Assembly: GCF_000814325.1 (NCBI RefSeq)
Contig: NZ_JPHF01000006.1
Coordinates: 124,001-188,000, forward strand
Direction: 5' to 3'
Length of the DNA: 64,000 nt
Origin: Flavihumibacter sp. ZG627
GTDB lineage: Bacteria; Bacteroidota; Bacteroidia; Chitinophagales; Chitinophagaceae
Shown: piece by piece, positions 54,496-64,000 of the stretch
Position numbering within the stretch: the stretch's first letter is position 1
Layout: every line of letters starts with the position of its first letter
Position numbers and translations under genes: made by a program
Notes under the pieces: generated by a model
The model's input: only the letters and a program-made list of their open reading frames with translations
What the model was told of the DNA's origin: nothing
The model's database searches: none

Positions 54496-54921
54496 ATGAA
54501 ACCTTTTAGAATTTTTGTGGCCGATGATGATGAAGATGACAGGTTCCTCATAATGGAAGTTCTGAAGGATATTGATCAGAGCTTTGACCTGAGCTTTTTT
54601 AGTGATGGTACCGCACTGATGGAAGGGCTCTCCAACAGGCCCGCTGAGGAACTCCCCAGTATCATCATAGCCGATCTCAATATGCCAAAGCTCAATGGAT
54701 TGGGCGCGCTGAAGATGAGTAAGAAAATGGTGCAGTTAAGGAATATCCCCTTTTTCATCCTGAGTACTTCCAGCGCTGAACGCGATATCCAGGAAAGTAT
54801 TAACTCAGGCGCGGTCGACTTCCTCGTGAAGCCAAATACCTATGATGATCTCCTGCTGATATTAAACCGGGCCATAAATACTGTTTTTGGCAATAACCAG
54901 CCCCGTTTTGCCCATGGCTAA
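54496..54921 (+). CDS. Single-domain response regulator
   Basis: The 141-aa protein is a CheY-like receiver: acidic pair Asp10/Asp11 (VADDDEDD), phosphoacceptor Asp60 (IIIADLNMPK), Thr91 and Lys112 (FLVKPN). There is no output domain, so it acts through partner proteins, probably after phosphorylation by a hybrid or separate histidine kinase that is not in the window. It is 138 bp upstream of nifJ on the same strand. Confidence 0.92.
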   Translation: MKPFRIFVADDDEDDRFLIMEVLKDIDQSFDLSFFSDGTALMEGLSNRPAEELPSIIIADLNMPKLNGLGALKMSKKMVQLRNIPFFILSTSSAERDIQESINSGAVDFLVKPNTYDDLLLILNRAINTVFGNNQPRFAHG

Positions 54922-55059
54922 TTCGGACTAAGACTCCTTTACCTTATAATTATCATTACCCGAACCGTCAAATAACAGTCCTGGAACTGATCCAGGTCAT
55001 GCTTTGCGGTTCCGGAGTTGGCTAGCTTTCCGGTTCAGAATAATTCAAACCAGAAAGAC

Positions 55060-58000
55060 ATGCAAACAGCTGCAATTCCGGCTCCGGCAACATTTACCAA
55101 TGGTAAGAAAAAAGGACTTTCCATTATGGATGGAAATGAAGCCGCGGCCTATATAGCCTATAAAACAAATGAAGTTTGTGCCATCTATCCCATCACACCC
55201 TCATCTACCATGGGTGAGTGGGCCGATGAATGGAGTGCCAAAGGCATGAAAAACGTTTTCGGACAGGTTCCCCGCGTAATGGAAATGCAAAGCGAAGCGG
55301 GCGCTGCCGGCGCTGTTCACGGTGCACTGCAGGGTGGAACCCTTGCCACCACCTTCACAGCCTCACAGGGCTTATTGCTCATGATTCCCAATATGTATAA
55401 AATTGCCGGTGAACTTACGCCCGCCGTCTTTCATATTGCTGCCCGAACACTGGCCACCCATGCGCTTTCCATCTTCGGCGACCATTCTGATGTAATGGCC
55501 GTTCGCTCAGTGGGCTTTGCCATGTTATTCGGCAATACTCCCCAGGAAGTGATGGATATGGCTATGATATCCCAATCAGCCACCCTTAATGCAAGGATAC
55601 CTTTCATGAATATTTTTGATGGCTTCCGTACCTCCCATGAACTCGGAGAACTGGAAGTTATTCCAGATGAAAGCATTGAAGAGATGATAGATATTGATGC
55701 CGTGAATGCCCATCGCAGCAGAGCCCTCTCTCCCGATAATCCATCCATTCGCGGTACTGCTCAAAACCCCGATGTCTATTTCCAGAACAGGGAAGCAGCC
55801 AACACCTTCCATAACCGTGTACCCGAGATCGTTAAAGAAAAAATGGACCTGCTCTTCACCCTCACCGGCAGGCGCTACCAACTCTTCGAATATTATGGCC
55901 ATGAAGCAGCCGACAGGCTGATCATTATCATGGGCTCCGGATCAGGAACAGTGAAGGAAACGGTCGACTATCTTAACAGCCGTGGTGAAAAAACCGGTGT
56001 ATTGATCATCAGATTGTTCCGCCCATTCTCTATCAAAGATTTCCTTTCCGTTATTCCTCAAACAGTTTCTTCCATCGCGGTGCTAGATCGCAGCAAAGAA
56101 ACCAATGGAATTGGGGAAGCGCTCTATATGGATGTGGTGAACGCCCTGAATGCCGAAGCTTCTGATTTTAATCCCCGCGTCATCGGCGGCAGGTACGGTC
56201 TCTCCTCTAAAGAATTTACGCCCGCCATGGTTAAATCCATCTTCAGCGAGCTACAGAAAGAATCTCCTAAAAAACATTTCACCATTGGTATCGACGATGA
56301 TGTTACACACCTCAACCTCGAGTATGACAAGCAGTTCTCCCTTGATGCACAACACCTGTTCAGGGGACTGTTCTTTGGACTGGGCGCCGATGGTACAGTA
56401 AGTGCCAATAAGAACTCTATCAAGATCATCGGAACCAAAACAGATAATTATATACAGGGATATTTTGTTTATGATTCTAAAAAATCCGGCTCTCTAACGG
56501 TATCGCATCTGCGTTTTGGTAAACATCCCATCCAGAGTGCCTACCTGATCAATTCAGCCAATTTCATTGCCTGCCATCATTTCAATTATCTCACACGCTA
56601 CGATATCCTGAAAGATGCAGAGCATGGCGCTACCTTCCTGCTGAATGCTCCTTATGATAAAGAAGAACTCTGGGAAAAACTACCCCGCAAGATCCAGGAA
56701 GAGATTGTAGAAAAGGAACTGAAATTCTATGCCATCAATGCGCATGCTGTTGCCCGTGAGGCCGGTATGGGATCACGTATTAACACCATCCTGCAAACCT
56801 GTTTCTTCGCCATCAGTAATATCCTTCCCCGCGAAGAAGCCATCGCTAAGATCAAGGAAGCCATCTATGAATCTTACTGGAAAAAAGGAGAAGCAGTAGT
56901 TCAGAAGAACTATGAAGCCGTTGATAAGACCCTGGCCAATTTATTCGAGATCGATTACAGCGGATTTGAAATTGGTAATGTTCCGCTTGAAGGCATGATG
57001 CCCGATGCAGCACCCGATTTCGTGAAAGATGTATTGAGTAAGATCATTGCCGGTAATGGCGACGACCTGCCTGTTAGTGCCTTCCCGGTTGATGGTACAT
57101 TTCCTTCCGGTACCACGCAGTGGGAAAAAAGAAATATCGCAGATGCTGTTCCGGTTTGGGATACATCTTTATGCACGCAGTGTAATAAATGTGTGATGAT
57201 CTGCCCCCATGCTGCCATCCGCGCCAAGATCTATGATAAGACCTTGCTTGAAGCAGCGCCATCCACCTTCAAACATATGGACCCGGTAGGTAAGGAGTGG
57301 GATAAAACAACAGAGGCCTATACCCTCCAGGTTTCTACCGAAGATTGCACCGGATGTAATCTCTGTGTTGCTGTTTGTCCCATCACCAGCAAAACCGACG
57401 AACATCATAAAGCAGTCAACCTTTATGAGAAAGGTGGGATCCAGGAAGCAGAAATCCAAAACTGGGAATACTTCCTTACCATCCCTGAAGTTGCCCGCGA
57501 AAGGGTGAACCGCAATACAGTAAAAGGATCTCAGTTCTTCCAGCCGCTGTTTGAATTCTCCGGCGCCTGCAGTGGCTGTGGTGAAACGCCTTATCTCAAA
57601 TTGCTCACGCAATTGTTCGGCGAAAGAATGATCGTTGCCAATGCTACCGGTTGCTCTTCTATTTTTGGTGGCAATCTTCCAACAACACCGTGGACCATGA
57701 ATAAGGCGGGCCGCGGACCAGCATGGGCCAACTCCCTCTTTGAAGACAATGCCGAATTTGGTCTGGGTATTAAAATGGCGAATGACCGTAAACGTGATAA
57801 TGCCGTTTCACTGCTGCACCAGATGAAGGAAGAGATCGGCGAAGACCTGGTGGATGAACTGGTGAATGCACCGGAAATTACAGAAGCCGATATTAAAGCC
57901 AAACTCGAACGTATAAAAGAACTTAAGCAGGTGCTTTCTGCCAATCCAACTTTTGCTTCCAAAAACCTGATGCACCTGGCCGATTTCCTCGCGGCAAAAT

Positions 58001-58632
58001 CAATGTGGATCATTGGTGGTGATGGATGGGCTTATGATATTGGATACGGCGGACTCGATCATGTACTCTCAACCGGGGAGAATGTAAATATCCTCGTGAT
58101 GGATACAGAAGTTTATTCCAATACCGGCGGACAAAAATCCAAGTCAACCCCCATAGGTGCCAGTGCCAAATTTTCTGTGAATGGAAAGAGTACCGGTAAA
58201 AAAGACCTTGCCCTGCAGGCCATTGCCCATGGCACCGCCTATGTAGCACAAATTGCGATGGGAGCCAATGATAGTCATACCATCCGGACCATACTGGAGG
58301 CCGAGGCTTTCCCCGGACCATCAATGATCATTGCCTATGCGCATTGCATAGCCCATGGAATTGATATGGGACATGGAGCTGAAGAGCAGGAAAATGCCGT
58401 TAAGTCTGGCTACTGGCCGCTCTTCCACTATAATCCTTCCAAGCCAAAGGGACAACGATTTGTAATTGATTCAAAAGAGCCAACGATGGAATTAGCTGAA
58501 TTCATGTACCATGAGAACCGCTTCCAGATGATCAGGGCTAAGGACCCTGTACTGGCCGAATCATTCCTTAAGCAGGCTGATGAAGCCAAGAAGGAAAAAT
58601 GGGATCGCCTTCGCACACTTACTTCCCTATGA
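55060..58632 (+). CDS. nifJ: Pyruvate:ferredoxin (flavodoxin) oxidoreductase
   Basis: PFOR splits pyruvate to acetyl-CoA and CO2, reducing ferredoxin or flavodoxin. The 1190-aa single-chain enzyme has domain I (pyrimidine/TPP, TNEVCAIYPITPSSTMGEW), the gamma domain, a 2x[4Fe-4S] ferredoxin insert (CTQCNKCVMICP and CTGCNLCVAVCP), and the C-terminal TPP domain (SGACSGCGETPY, with a further Cys cluster, and GDGWAYDIGYGG). I use the ATG at 55060; a TTG at 55018 would add 14 residues. A strong terminator follows. Confidence 0.95.
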   Translation: MQTAAIPAPATFTNGKKKGLSIMDGNEAAAYIAYKTNEVCAIYPITPSSTMGEWADEWSAKGMKNVFGQVPRVMEMQSEAGAAGAVHGALQGGTLATTFTASQGLLLMIPNMYKIAGELTPAVFHIAARTLATHALSIFGDHSDVMAVRSVGFAMLFGNTPQEVMDMAMISQSATLNARIPFMNIFDGFRTSHELGELEVIPDESIEEMIDIDAVNAHRSRALSPDNPSIRGTAQNPDVYFQNREAANTFHNRVPEIVKEKMDLLFTLTGRRYQLFEYYGHEAADRLIIIMGSGSGTVKETVDYLNSRGEKTGVLIIRLFRPFSIKDFLSVIPQTVSSIAVLDRSKETNGIGEALYMDVVNALNAEASDFNPRVIGGRYGLSSKEFTPAMVKSIFSELQKESPKKHFTIGIDDDVTHLNLEYDKQFSLDAQHLFRGLFFGLGADGTVSANKNSIKIIGTKTDNYIQGYFVYDSKKSGSLTVSHLRFGKHPIQSAYLINSANFIACHHFNYLTRYDILKDAEHGATFLLNAPYDKEELWEKLPRKIQEEIVEKELKFYAINAHAVAREAGMGSRINTILQTCFFAISNILPREEAIAKIKEAIYESYWKKGEAVVQKNYEAVDKTLANLFEIDYSGFEIGNVPLEGMMPDAAPDFVKDVLSKIIAGNGDDLPVSAFPVDGTFPSGTTQWEKRNIADAVPVWDTSLCTQCNKCVMICPHAAIRAKIYDKTLLEAAPSTFKHMDPVGKEWDKTTEAYTLQVSTEDCTGCNLCVAVCPITSKTDEHHKAVNLYEKGGIQEAEIQNWEYFLTIPEVARERVNRNTVKGSQFFQPLFEFSGACSGCGETPYLKLLTQLFGERMIVANATGCSSIFGGNLPTTPWTMNKAGRGPAWANSLFEDNAEFGLGIKMANDRKRDNAVSLLHQMKEEIGEDLVDELVNAPEITEADIKAKLERIKELKQVLSANPTFASKNLMHLADFLAAKSMWIIGGDGWAYDIGYGGLDHVLSTGENVNILVMDTEVYSNTGGQKSKSTPIGASAKFSVNGKSTGKKDLALQAIAHGTAYVAQIAMGANDSHTIRTILEAEAFPGPSMIIAYAHCIAHGIDMGHGAEEQENAVKSGYWPLFHYNPSKPKGQRFVIDSKEPTMELAEFMYHENRFQMIRAKDPVLAESFLKQADEAKKEKWDRLRTLTSL

Positions 58633-58652
58633 TTCCCCTAAGGCCCTGAACC

Positions 58653-58687
58653 AAAGAGGCTGTCTAACCAGACAGCCTCTTTTTTTA
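58653..58687 (+). terminator. Rho-independent terminator of nifJ
   Basis: AAAGAGGCTGTCT pairs perfectly with AGACAGCCTCTTT across an AACC loop and runs into a T tract. It begins 21 bp after the nifJ stop and also separates nifJ from the minus-strand nuo operon. Confidence 0.92.
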
Positions 58688-58709
58688 TTGAACGGGGGTT
58701 AGTGAGCAA

Positions 58710-59051
58710 CTATGCTTTGTCGTAATAAGGGATCTCATCATTTGATACGGCCTCTTTCTGCTGCCAGTAGGCGAGGGTAACAATATGGCCATCGGGTGTT
58801 TTCAGCAGTCGCCCGAAAATGGCATTGATAGGATTGAACATTACATTGGTAACGCCAATGGTATAGGTTTCCGGTGCTGGCGGTGGCGCATCTACCGCTT
58901 TCACCGGCGTTGGAATGGCAACTACTTCAAACTTATTGAACTCGAGCAATGGCTTAAGAAATGCCAGCCTTTCTTTAGAAGCATTCTTTTCCACGATGGC
59001 ACATTTGATGCCATTCAGTTCCTCAAACTCATGATTTTTATTGATAGCCAT
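58710..59051 (-). CDS. Small conserved-looking protein at the tail of the nuo operon
   Basis: The 113-aa protein has no signal peptide or membrane segment. It shows IKCAIVEKNASKERLAFLKPLL, a Pro-rich central stretch (VKAVDAPPPAPETYTIGVTN) and GRLLKTPDGHIVTLAYWQQ. I do not recognise the family. It begins 9 bp after nuoN, so it is very likely co-transcribed with complex I genes; whether it has a role in that complex is unknown. Confidence 0.7.
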   Translation of the reverse strand: MAINKNHEFEELNGIKCAIVEKNASKERLAFLKPLLEFNKFEVVAIPTPVKAVDAPPPAPETYTIGVTNVMFNPINAIFGRLLKTPDGHIVTLAYWQQKEAVSNDEIPYYDKA

Positions 59052-59060
59052 AGGATCTTT

Positions 59061-60467
59061 TTAAAAGCCAATACTCAGTGATTGAATATAATCATACACA
59101 TAACGCACAAAACCTGTGAATACTATCCCCGCCATGCAGAGGTATAAAGCAAGCTTTGGAAATACAGGTACCGAAAGTTTTTCAATGGGATGATCATTGC
59201 TGTCCATGAAAATCGCTTTTACAATTCGCAGGTAATAATAAAGGGAAATGATCATGTTCAGCGCAGCGATCGTTAAAAGAATATAGTTGCCTTTTCCCGC
59301 ACCCGCCAGCAGCAAAAAGAACTTACCAAAGAACCCAGCTGTTGGCGGAACGCCGGCAAGGGAAAACAACCCAATGGCCAGTACCCAACTCAAAACAGGA
59401 TTGGTCTTGTAGAATCCTTTATAATCACTTATCCCTTCCCGGCCCGTAGTGGCACTTACAAACGATACCACTCCAAAAGCAGCGAGATTGGAGAAGATAT
59501 AGATCAGCACAAAATATACAACTGCACTACTGCCTGCCGACGAACTACCGGTTATGCCTACCAGAATAAAACCTACCTGCGCAATGGAAGAAAAGGCCAG
59601 GAATCGTTTGAAGTTTTCCTGCCTGATGGCAAAGAGATTTCCTACAATAATGGTCACTACCGATAACAGGTAGAGCATATTGTACCAGCTCTCTGCAATG
59701 GGCTTGAATACTGTATACAACACCGGCACCAGAACAAATAAAATGGCTCCTTTTGATATAACAGAAAGATAGGAGGTGACCGCTACCGGTGCTCCTTCAT
59801 ATACATCGGCCGTCCACAGATGAAATGGCACGGCAGATATTTTAAAGCCAAAGCCTGCCAGCAATAATACAAAGGCAAACAACTGCATCGGATCGGCACT
59901 GTAACTGGCTGCAATGCCCGCAAAGCCTAATGTTCCGGTACTTCCATATACCAGCGAAATACCGAATAGCAACAGCCCCGATGAGAAGGCAGAAGAAATA
60001 ATAAGTTTCATCGCTGCTTCTGAACTCTTCCTTTTGGCAAGATCAAAATTTGCAATGGCCGCAAGTGGAATAGTAGATAGTTCAAGGCCCAGGTAAAACA
60101 TCAGCAGGTTGCCTGCCGATATCATGAAGAACATTCCCAGCAGCGTACAGAGCAAAAGAATATAAAACTCCGCAACATGTTTATGGTCTTTCAGCCAGCT
60201 CCATGATTGCAGCGAAATAATAAGGGTTCCGAGGTTAAGTATATTTTTCTCGAGGATGATCAATGAATTGGTATGGTACATTTCGTTGAAGAGCATTCCC
60301 TCCATACCTCCCAAAAATCCCACTACAAAGTTGATTGCCAGCAGCAGGTTAACCAGGTTCAGGAAAGCGCCATTGTCCATATCCTTCGCGATCTTCAGTG
60401 TAAGCAACACAAAGATGATGAGGGTCAGCAAAAGCTCCTGTTTCATTATAATCAATAGATCGTTCAT
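59061..60467 (-). CDS. nuoN: NADH-quinone oxidoreductase subunit N
   Basis: NuoN is a membrane proton-pumping subunit of complex I. The 468-aa protein has about fourteen membrane segments, with the antiporter-like helices including VTSYLSVISKGAILFVLVPVL and FKRFLAFSSIAQVGFILVGI, and LSWVLAIGLFSLAGVPPTAGFFGKF. The order nuoK-nuoL-nuoM-nuoN on the minus strand is standard. It follows nuoM after a 16-bp gap. Confidence 0.94.
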   Translation of the reverse strand: MNDLLIIMKQELLLTLIIFVLLTLKIAKDMDNGAFLNLVNLLLAINFVVGFLGGMEGMLFNEMYHTNSLIILEKNILNLGTLIISLQSWSWLKDHKHVAEFYILLLCTLLGMFFMISAGNLLMFYLGLELSTIPLAAIANFDLAKRKSSEAAMKLIISSAFSSGLLLFGISLVYGSTGTLGFAGIAASYSADPMQLFAFVLLLAGFGFKISAVPFHLWTADVYEGAPVAVTSYLSVISKGAILFVLVPVLYTVFKPIAESWYNMLYLLSVVTIIVGNLFAIRQENFKRFLAFSSIAQVGFILVGITGSSSAGSSAVVYFVLIYIFSNLAAFGVVSFVSATTGREGISDYKGFYKTNPVLSWVLAIGLFSLAGVPPTAGFFGKFFLLLAGAGKGNYILLTIAALNMIISLYYYLRIVKAIFMDSNDHPIEKLSVPVFPKLALYLCMAGIVFTGFVRYVYDYIQSLSIGF

Positions 60468-60483
60468 CGCGTTGGATTTTCGC

Positions 60484-61971
60484 TTACTTGAAAAATTTGG
60501 TCATGATCAATGTTGTTCCGGGCTGTATCAGATCATTCAACCAGAATGGAACTACGCCTATCACTACAATTCCGGATATCAGCAGTAATGCCGCCAGTTT
60601 CTCATTCCACCCGGCATCTCCAATCATTTTATGGTTATCGTTTATTGGCCCCATGATGGTTTTACCCGTTGCCCTCAATATATATACAGCAGTTACCACA
60701 ATGGAAGCACAGGCGAGAATGGTTGCCAGCCGGTACCATGGATCGGGATTCTGCCAGGAGCCCATGAACACGGTCATCTCAGCAACAAATCCACTGAAGC
60801 CGGGCAAGCCCAGTGAACATAAACCTGCAATCACGAATACCGATGAAATAAAGGGCATCACTTTCAATAGTCCGCCCAGTTGCGCCACCTGCCTTGTATG
60901 TGTTCTGCTATAGATCATGCCAATAGCGGCGAAGAAAAGGGCCGTCATCAATCCATGCGACACCATTTGCAACACCGCGCCGGTGATGGATGTTTGTGTT
61001 AGCATGCCGATGCCCAGCAATACAAATCCACAATGGCTCACAGAAGAATAGGCATTGATATATTTAAGGTCGGTCTGCATCATGGTGGCAAATGCACCAT
61101 AAATGATGGCGATGGTTGATAATAAAATGATGACCCAGCTCCATGCTTCTGCACCTTCCGGCATCAGGAATGTTGCCACCCTCAGGCAACCATAGCCTCC
61201 CAGCTTCATAGAGATGCCTGCCAGGAACATGGATGCCGCGGTAGGCGCGGAAGCATGTCCATCGGGTACCCATGTATGAAAGGGGAAGATGGCGGTAAAT
61301 ATGCCGAAGCCTAAAAAGGCAAAGGGGAAGAATATTTTCTGTACATCAACCGGAATATCCAGTGCAGCAATTTCCATCAGGTCAAATGTATAACTGCCAC
61401 CTGCAACCGCCGTATTGAAATAGAGTCCGGCCAGTCCAATGAACACCAGTGCCGAACCACCCATCAGCATCAGCGCAAGTTTCATTCCACTATACTCTTT
61501 CTTACCGCTGCCCCAGATGCCGATCAGCAGGAACTTTGGAATCACGGAGAGCTCCAGGAAAAAGAACATTGTGAAGAGATCAAGGGAGATGAAAAATCCA
61601 TAGGCGCCAAGGCTTAGCAACAACAGTAAAAAGAAGAACTCTTTATTCATATTCTCCATGGTCCACGATACCAGCACTCCGGCAACCACCACAAGGGCAG
61701 TTAAGAGGATCATGGCGAGTGATATGCCATCCACACCCACATGGTAATTGATATGAAGGGCGGTGAACCAGGCATAGTTGTCTTCAAACAGCATGGGCGA
61801 ATTATTTCCGCCAGCCCTTGCCTGCAGGTATAAATAAAGAAAGACAAATGCCAGCAACAGTTGTATTAGCGCTCCTCCCAATGCAATGGCTCTTACCTGC
61901 TTCAGCTCCTTACTGAAAAGGATGGCCACAGCAGTGAGCAGGGGAATTAATATGAGTAATGTGAGGTTCAT
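60484..61971 (-). CDS. nuoM: NADH-quinone oxidoreductase subunit M
   Basis: NuoM is a second antiporter-like proton-pumping subunit of complex I. The 495-aa protein has about fourteen membrane segments and the family signatures LYFLELSVIPKFLLIGIWG-like TM region, FPFHTWVPDGHASAPTAASMFLAG (in part), and LKYINAYSSVSHCGFVLLG. The gap to nuoL is 9 bp. Key Lys and Glu residues expected in the channel (Glu in FFLELSVIP, Lys in MKLGGYG) are visible. Confidence 0.95.
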   Translation of the reverse strand: MNLTLLILIPLLTAVAILFSKELKQVRAIALGGALIQLLLAFVFLYLYLQARAGGNNSPMLFEDNYAWFTALHINYHVGVDGISLAMILLTALVVVAGVLVSWTMENMNKEFFFLLLLLSLGAYGFFISLDLFTMFFFLELSVIPKFLLIGIWGSGKKEYSGMKLALMLMGGSALVFIGLAGLYFNTAVAGGSYTFDLMEIAALDIPVDVQKIFFPFAFLGFGIFTAIFPFHTWVPDGHASAPTAASMFLAGISMKLGGYGCLRVATFLMPEGAEAWSWVIILLSTIAIIYGAFATMMQTDLKYINAYSSVSHCGFVLLGIGMLTQTSITGAVLQMVSHGLMTALFFAAIGMIYSRTHTRQVAQLGGLLKVMPFISSVFVIAGLCSLGLPGFSGFVAEMTVFMGSWQNPDPWYRLATILACASIVVTAVYILRATGKTIMGPINDNHKMIGDAGWNEKLAALLLISGIVVIGVVPFWLNDLIQPGTTLIMTKFFK

Positions 61972-61980
61972 GGTTATATT

Positions 61981-63909
61981 TTATTTCCACAGGTAGATGA
62001 ATAGTACACTTAGTGCCGCTACGCCGCCAAAGAACCAGAGGGCATAGCTCTGAACCCTTCCGTTCTGGATCCCTTTCGTTAGCCAGGAGATCTTTGCCGT
62101 AACTGCAGCCATCCCATTCATTGTACCATCCACAATATTGCGGTCGAACCAGGCTGCAGGTTTCCCCACCAGGTTAAACAACACCTTCTTTGTAATGAAC
62201 AGGTAGATCTCATCAATATAAAATTTGTGGTATGCGGCGCGGTATAATCCACCCAAAGCGGCGGCTAGTTTTGCAGGCTTATCTCCCGGTGTTTTATAAA
62301 GCCATCCCGCAAGTATGGTTCCGGTAATGGCCAGTAACACCGGCGCTATAGAGAACCCCAGGTTAATATGGGTTTCGATGGGTGCACCATTTGCGGTGAT
62401 ATATTCAGAGAAAGGCAACAGTCCCGCTACCAGCGTGAAGATCGCCAGAATTACCAGGGGTACCTTCATGCTTAGCGGCCCTTCACCATGATCTGCCGTA
62501 TGGGTGGAGTCTTTGTTCCAGAATATGGAAAAATATAATCGGAACATATAAAATGCAGTGAGTGCTCCGGTTATCAGGGCAATAAAATAGATGATCATAT
62601 TTGAATCATATGCCGCCAGTAATATCTCTTCCTTGCTGAAAAATCCGGCAAAGGGTGGGATACCTGCAATGGCCAGACAGGCGATCAAAAATGTTGCATG
62701 GGTGAGGGGCATCCATTTTCTGAGTCCCCCCATATCACGCATATCATTGCTGTGGACAAAATGAATGATTGCTCCGGCTCCCAAAAACAATAATGATTTG
62801 AAGAACGCATGGGTGAAGAGATGGAACATGGAAGCCATATATCCCAGATTATTATCTCCACTTTCCGGGTTAAGTCCCAGCGCGAACATCATATATCCTA
62901 TCTGCGACATGGTGCTATAGGCCAGAACCCTCTTGATATCGGTTTGGGTACAGGCGATGATGGCAGCTATCAGGGCCGATATAACACCGGTATAACTGAT
63001 AAGTGTAAGCGCGGTATCATTGGTGGAGAAAACAGGAAACAATCTTGCTACCAGGTAAACTCCCGCCACTACCATGGTAGCGGCATGGATCAATGCGCTA
63101 ACGGGGGTTGGACCTTCCATGGCATCGGGCAGCCAGATATGCAAAGGGAACATGGCCGACTTACCCGCACCACCCATAAACACCAATGCCAGCGCCCAGG
63201 TAAATGCCGATATCCCTAAAAATCCTGCAGAACTGATTGCAAGGGATGCTTCTGAACCCGGATCACTGAGCTTTTCTATCAGTGTGGGGAAATCAAGCGT
63301 ATTGCTGTAGTAGGATAGTATCAGAATGCCAACAAGAAATCCGAAGTCTGCAAACCGCGTAACGATAAATGCTTTCTTTGCTGCCGCAACAGCAGTGGGC
63401 TTATCAAAATAAAATCCGATCAGCAGAAATGACGATACACCTACCAGCTCCCAGAACATATAGATCTGGAATATATTGGAGGAGAGTACCAGGCCCAGCA
63501 TAGAAAAAGTAAAAAGCGAAAGAAACGAGTAGTAAGTGCTAAATCTTTCTTCTCCTTTCATATAACCCAGACTGAAAATATGCACCATCAGCGATACAAA
63601 GCTCACCACCACCAGCATCATTATAGATATTGGATCAAGCAATACCCCCATGTCAATGGAAAGCGACTCGCTGAAAGGTAGCCAGCTAACACTGAAGGGC
63701 ACGATCTTCTGGTAAATACCATCCGCTTTTCCATCAATAAAAAAATACTGGTAAGCTGCCGCGAAAGAAATGATGGTGCTGGCAGCAAGGGCCATTGTTC
63801 CGAGGGCCCCTGCCGATGATCGGAAATATTTCCTGCCGAATAGTCCCAGCAACAGGAAACTCACCAGTGGCAGCAGGGGAATCAAAGCGATATACAGGTA
63901 AGTACTCAT
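61981..63909 (-). CDS. nuoL: NADH-quinone oxidoreductase subunit L
   Basis: NuoL is the distal proton-pumping subunit of complex I with a long lateral helix. The 642-aa protein has about sixteen membrane segments and the signatures FWELVGVSSFLLIGFYF, GKSAMFPLHIWLPDAMEGPT, DIKRVLAYSTMSQIGYMMFALG (in part) and SLAIAGIPPFAGFFSKEEI-like loop. Length fits the family. It lies 3 bp after the nuoK stop. Confidence 0.95.
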   Translation of the reverse strand: MSTYLYIALIPLLPLVSFLLLGLFGRKYFRSSAGALGTMALAASTIISFAAAYQYFFIDGKADGIYQKIVPFSVSWLPFSESLSIDMGVLLDPISIMMLVVVSFVSLMVHIFSLGYMKGEERFSTYYSFLSLFTFSMLGLVLSSNIFQIYMFWELVGVSSFLLIGFYFDKPTAVAAAKKAFIVTRFADFGFLVGILILSYYSNTLDFPTLIEKLSDPGSEASLAISSAGFLGISAFTWALALVFMGGAGKSAMFPLHIWLPDAMEGPTPVSALIHAATMVVAGVYLVARLFPVFSTNDTALTLISYTGVISALIAAIIACTQTDIKRVLAYSTMSQIGYMMFALGLNPESGDNNLGYMASMFHLFTHAFFKSLLFLGAGAIIHFVHSNDMRDMGGLRKWMPLTHATFLIACLAIAGIPPFAGFFSKEEILLAAYDSNMIIYFIALITGALTAFYMFRLYFSIFWNKDSTHTADHGEGPLSMKVPLVILAIFTLVAGLLPFSEYITANGAPIETHINLGFSIAPVLLAITGTILAGWLYKTPGDKPAKLAAALGGLYRAAYHKFYIDEIYLFITKKVLFNLVGKPAAWFDRNIVDGTMNGMAAVTAKISWLTKGIQNGRVQSYALWFFGGVAALSVLFIYLWK

Positions 63910-63912
63910 ATA

Positions 63913-64000
63913 CTAGTATTTCATTTCGGTTGCATCTTCCACATCAATGGAATGGTGACTCCGGTAGAGGTTAATGATAATGGCAATGGCTACCGCCGCT
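63913..64000 (-). CDS. nuoK: NADH-quinone oxidoreductase subunit K, C-terminal fragment
   Basis: The minus-strand frame from the window edge reads AVAIAIIINLYRSHHSIDVE then DATEMKY and a TAG stop at 63913-63915, the usual C-terminus of NuoK (complex I membrane subunit). The remaining roughly 75 residues and the start lie beyond the window. It is in operon order with nuoL. Confidence 0.9.
   Translation of the reverse strand, partial: AAVAIAIIINLYRSHHSIDVEDATEMKY

Noticed and set aside
1-64000. tRNA genes, CRISPR arrays, insertion sequences or prophage
   Set aside because: I looked for cloverleaf-like cores, regular short repeats, transposase or integrase motifs and found none.

Overview
The window looks like ordinary chromosome from a Bacteroidota bacterium, most likely family Chitinophagaceae. 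The evidence is family content: a short 285-aa primary sigma factor, DUF4249 and DUF3822 proteins, a DUF2027-Smr protein, the DUF177-rpmF-plsX block, a RluF-type pseudouridine synthase with a basic tail, and AT-rich spacers with TAnnTTTG-like promoter boxes. The placement rests on remembered family distribution, not on a search. I see no tRNA or rRNA genes, insertion sequences, prophage or CRISPR arrays. The only non-coding RNA is rnpB at about 33.9-34.3 kb.

Layout. 0-8.7 kb is housekeeping: a coiled-coil membrane protein, holA, ribF, purM, rpoD, a DUF4249 lipoprotein, trxB, folB and a TPR protein. 8.7-13.1 kb (minus) is an overlapping trio: MATE transporter, P-type ATPase, GNAT acetyltransferase. 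13.1-18.8 kb (plus) is a tight operon: DUF3822, rsmD, bioD, 5-formyl-THF cyclo-ligase, lpxK, rnr, followed by a rluF-like gene. 19.9-24.3 kb (minus) holds LemA, DUF2207 and an exported amidase, then a decayed MmcQ/YjbR gene. 24.8-30.1 kb holds exported enzymes (Gfo/Idh/MocA oxidoreductase, SUMF1-like protein, ApbE, sugar-isomerase-like TIM barrel) and a trypsin-like protease. 30.1-38.2 kb has a prenyl diphosphate synthase, an amino-acid permease, DUF2027-Smr, rnpB, arfB, a CPBP-like membrane protein, a glycine-zipper lipoprotein and plsX-rpmF-DUF177.

38.5-43.7 kb carries a saccharopine-reductase-like gene with a DUF1338 (2-oxoadipate dioxygenase/decarboxylase family) gene, which suggests lysine catabolism, then a c-type cytochrome and PEP synthase. 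43.8-53.5 kb is the most interesting part. Two small envelope proteins precede a tightly packed five-gene run: a beta-propeller lipoprotein; a 1212-aa phosphoesterase / kinase-like / outer-membrane-barrel protein; an HD phosphohydrolase fused to a Pycsar-type membrane effector domain; polyphosphate kinase 1; and a membrane class III nucleotide cyclase whose two base-selecting positions are non-canonical. Co-transcription of a cyclase, a PycTM protein with an HD domain and a polyP kinase suggests a phosphate/polyP-linked cyclic-nucleotide circuit. That is inference.

53.5-64 kb holds two unknown minus-strand genes, a single-domain response regulator, pyruvate:ferredoxin (flavodoxin) oxidoreductase (nifJ) with a strong terminator, and on the minus strand the end of a complex I operon (nuoK partial, nuoL, nuoM, nuoN) followed by a small unknown gene.
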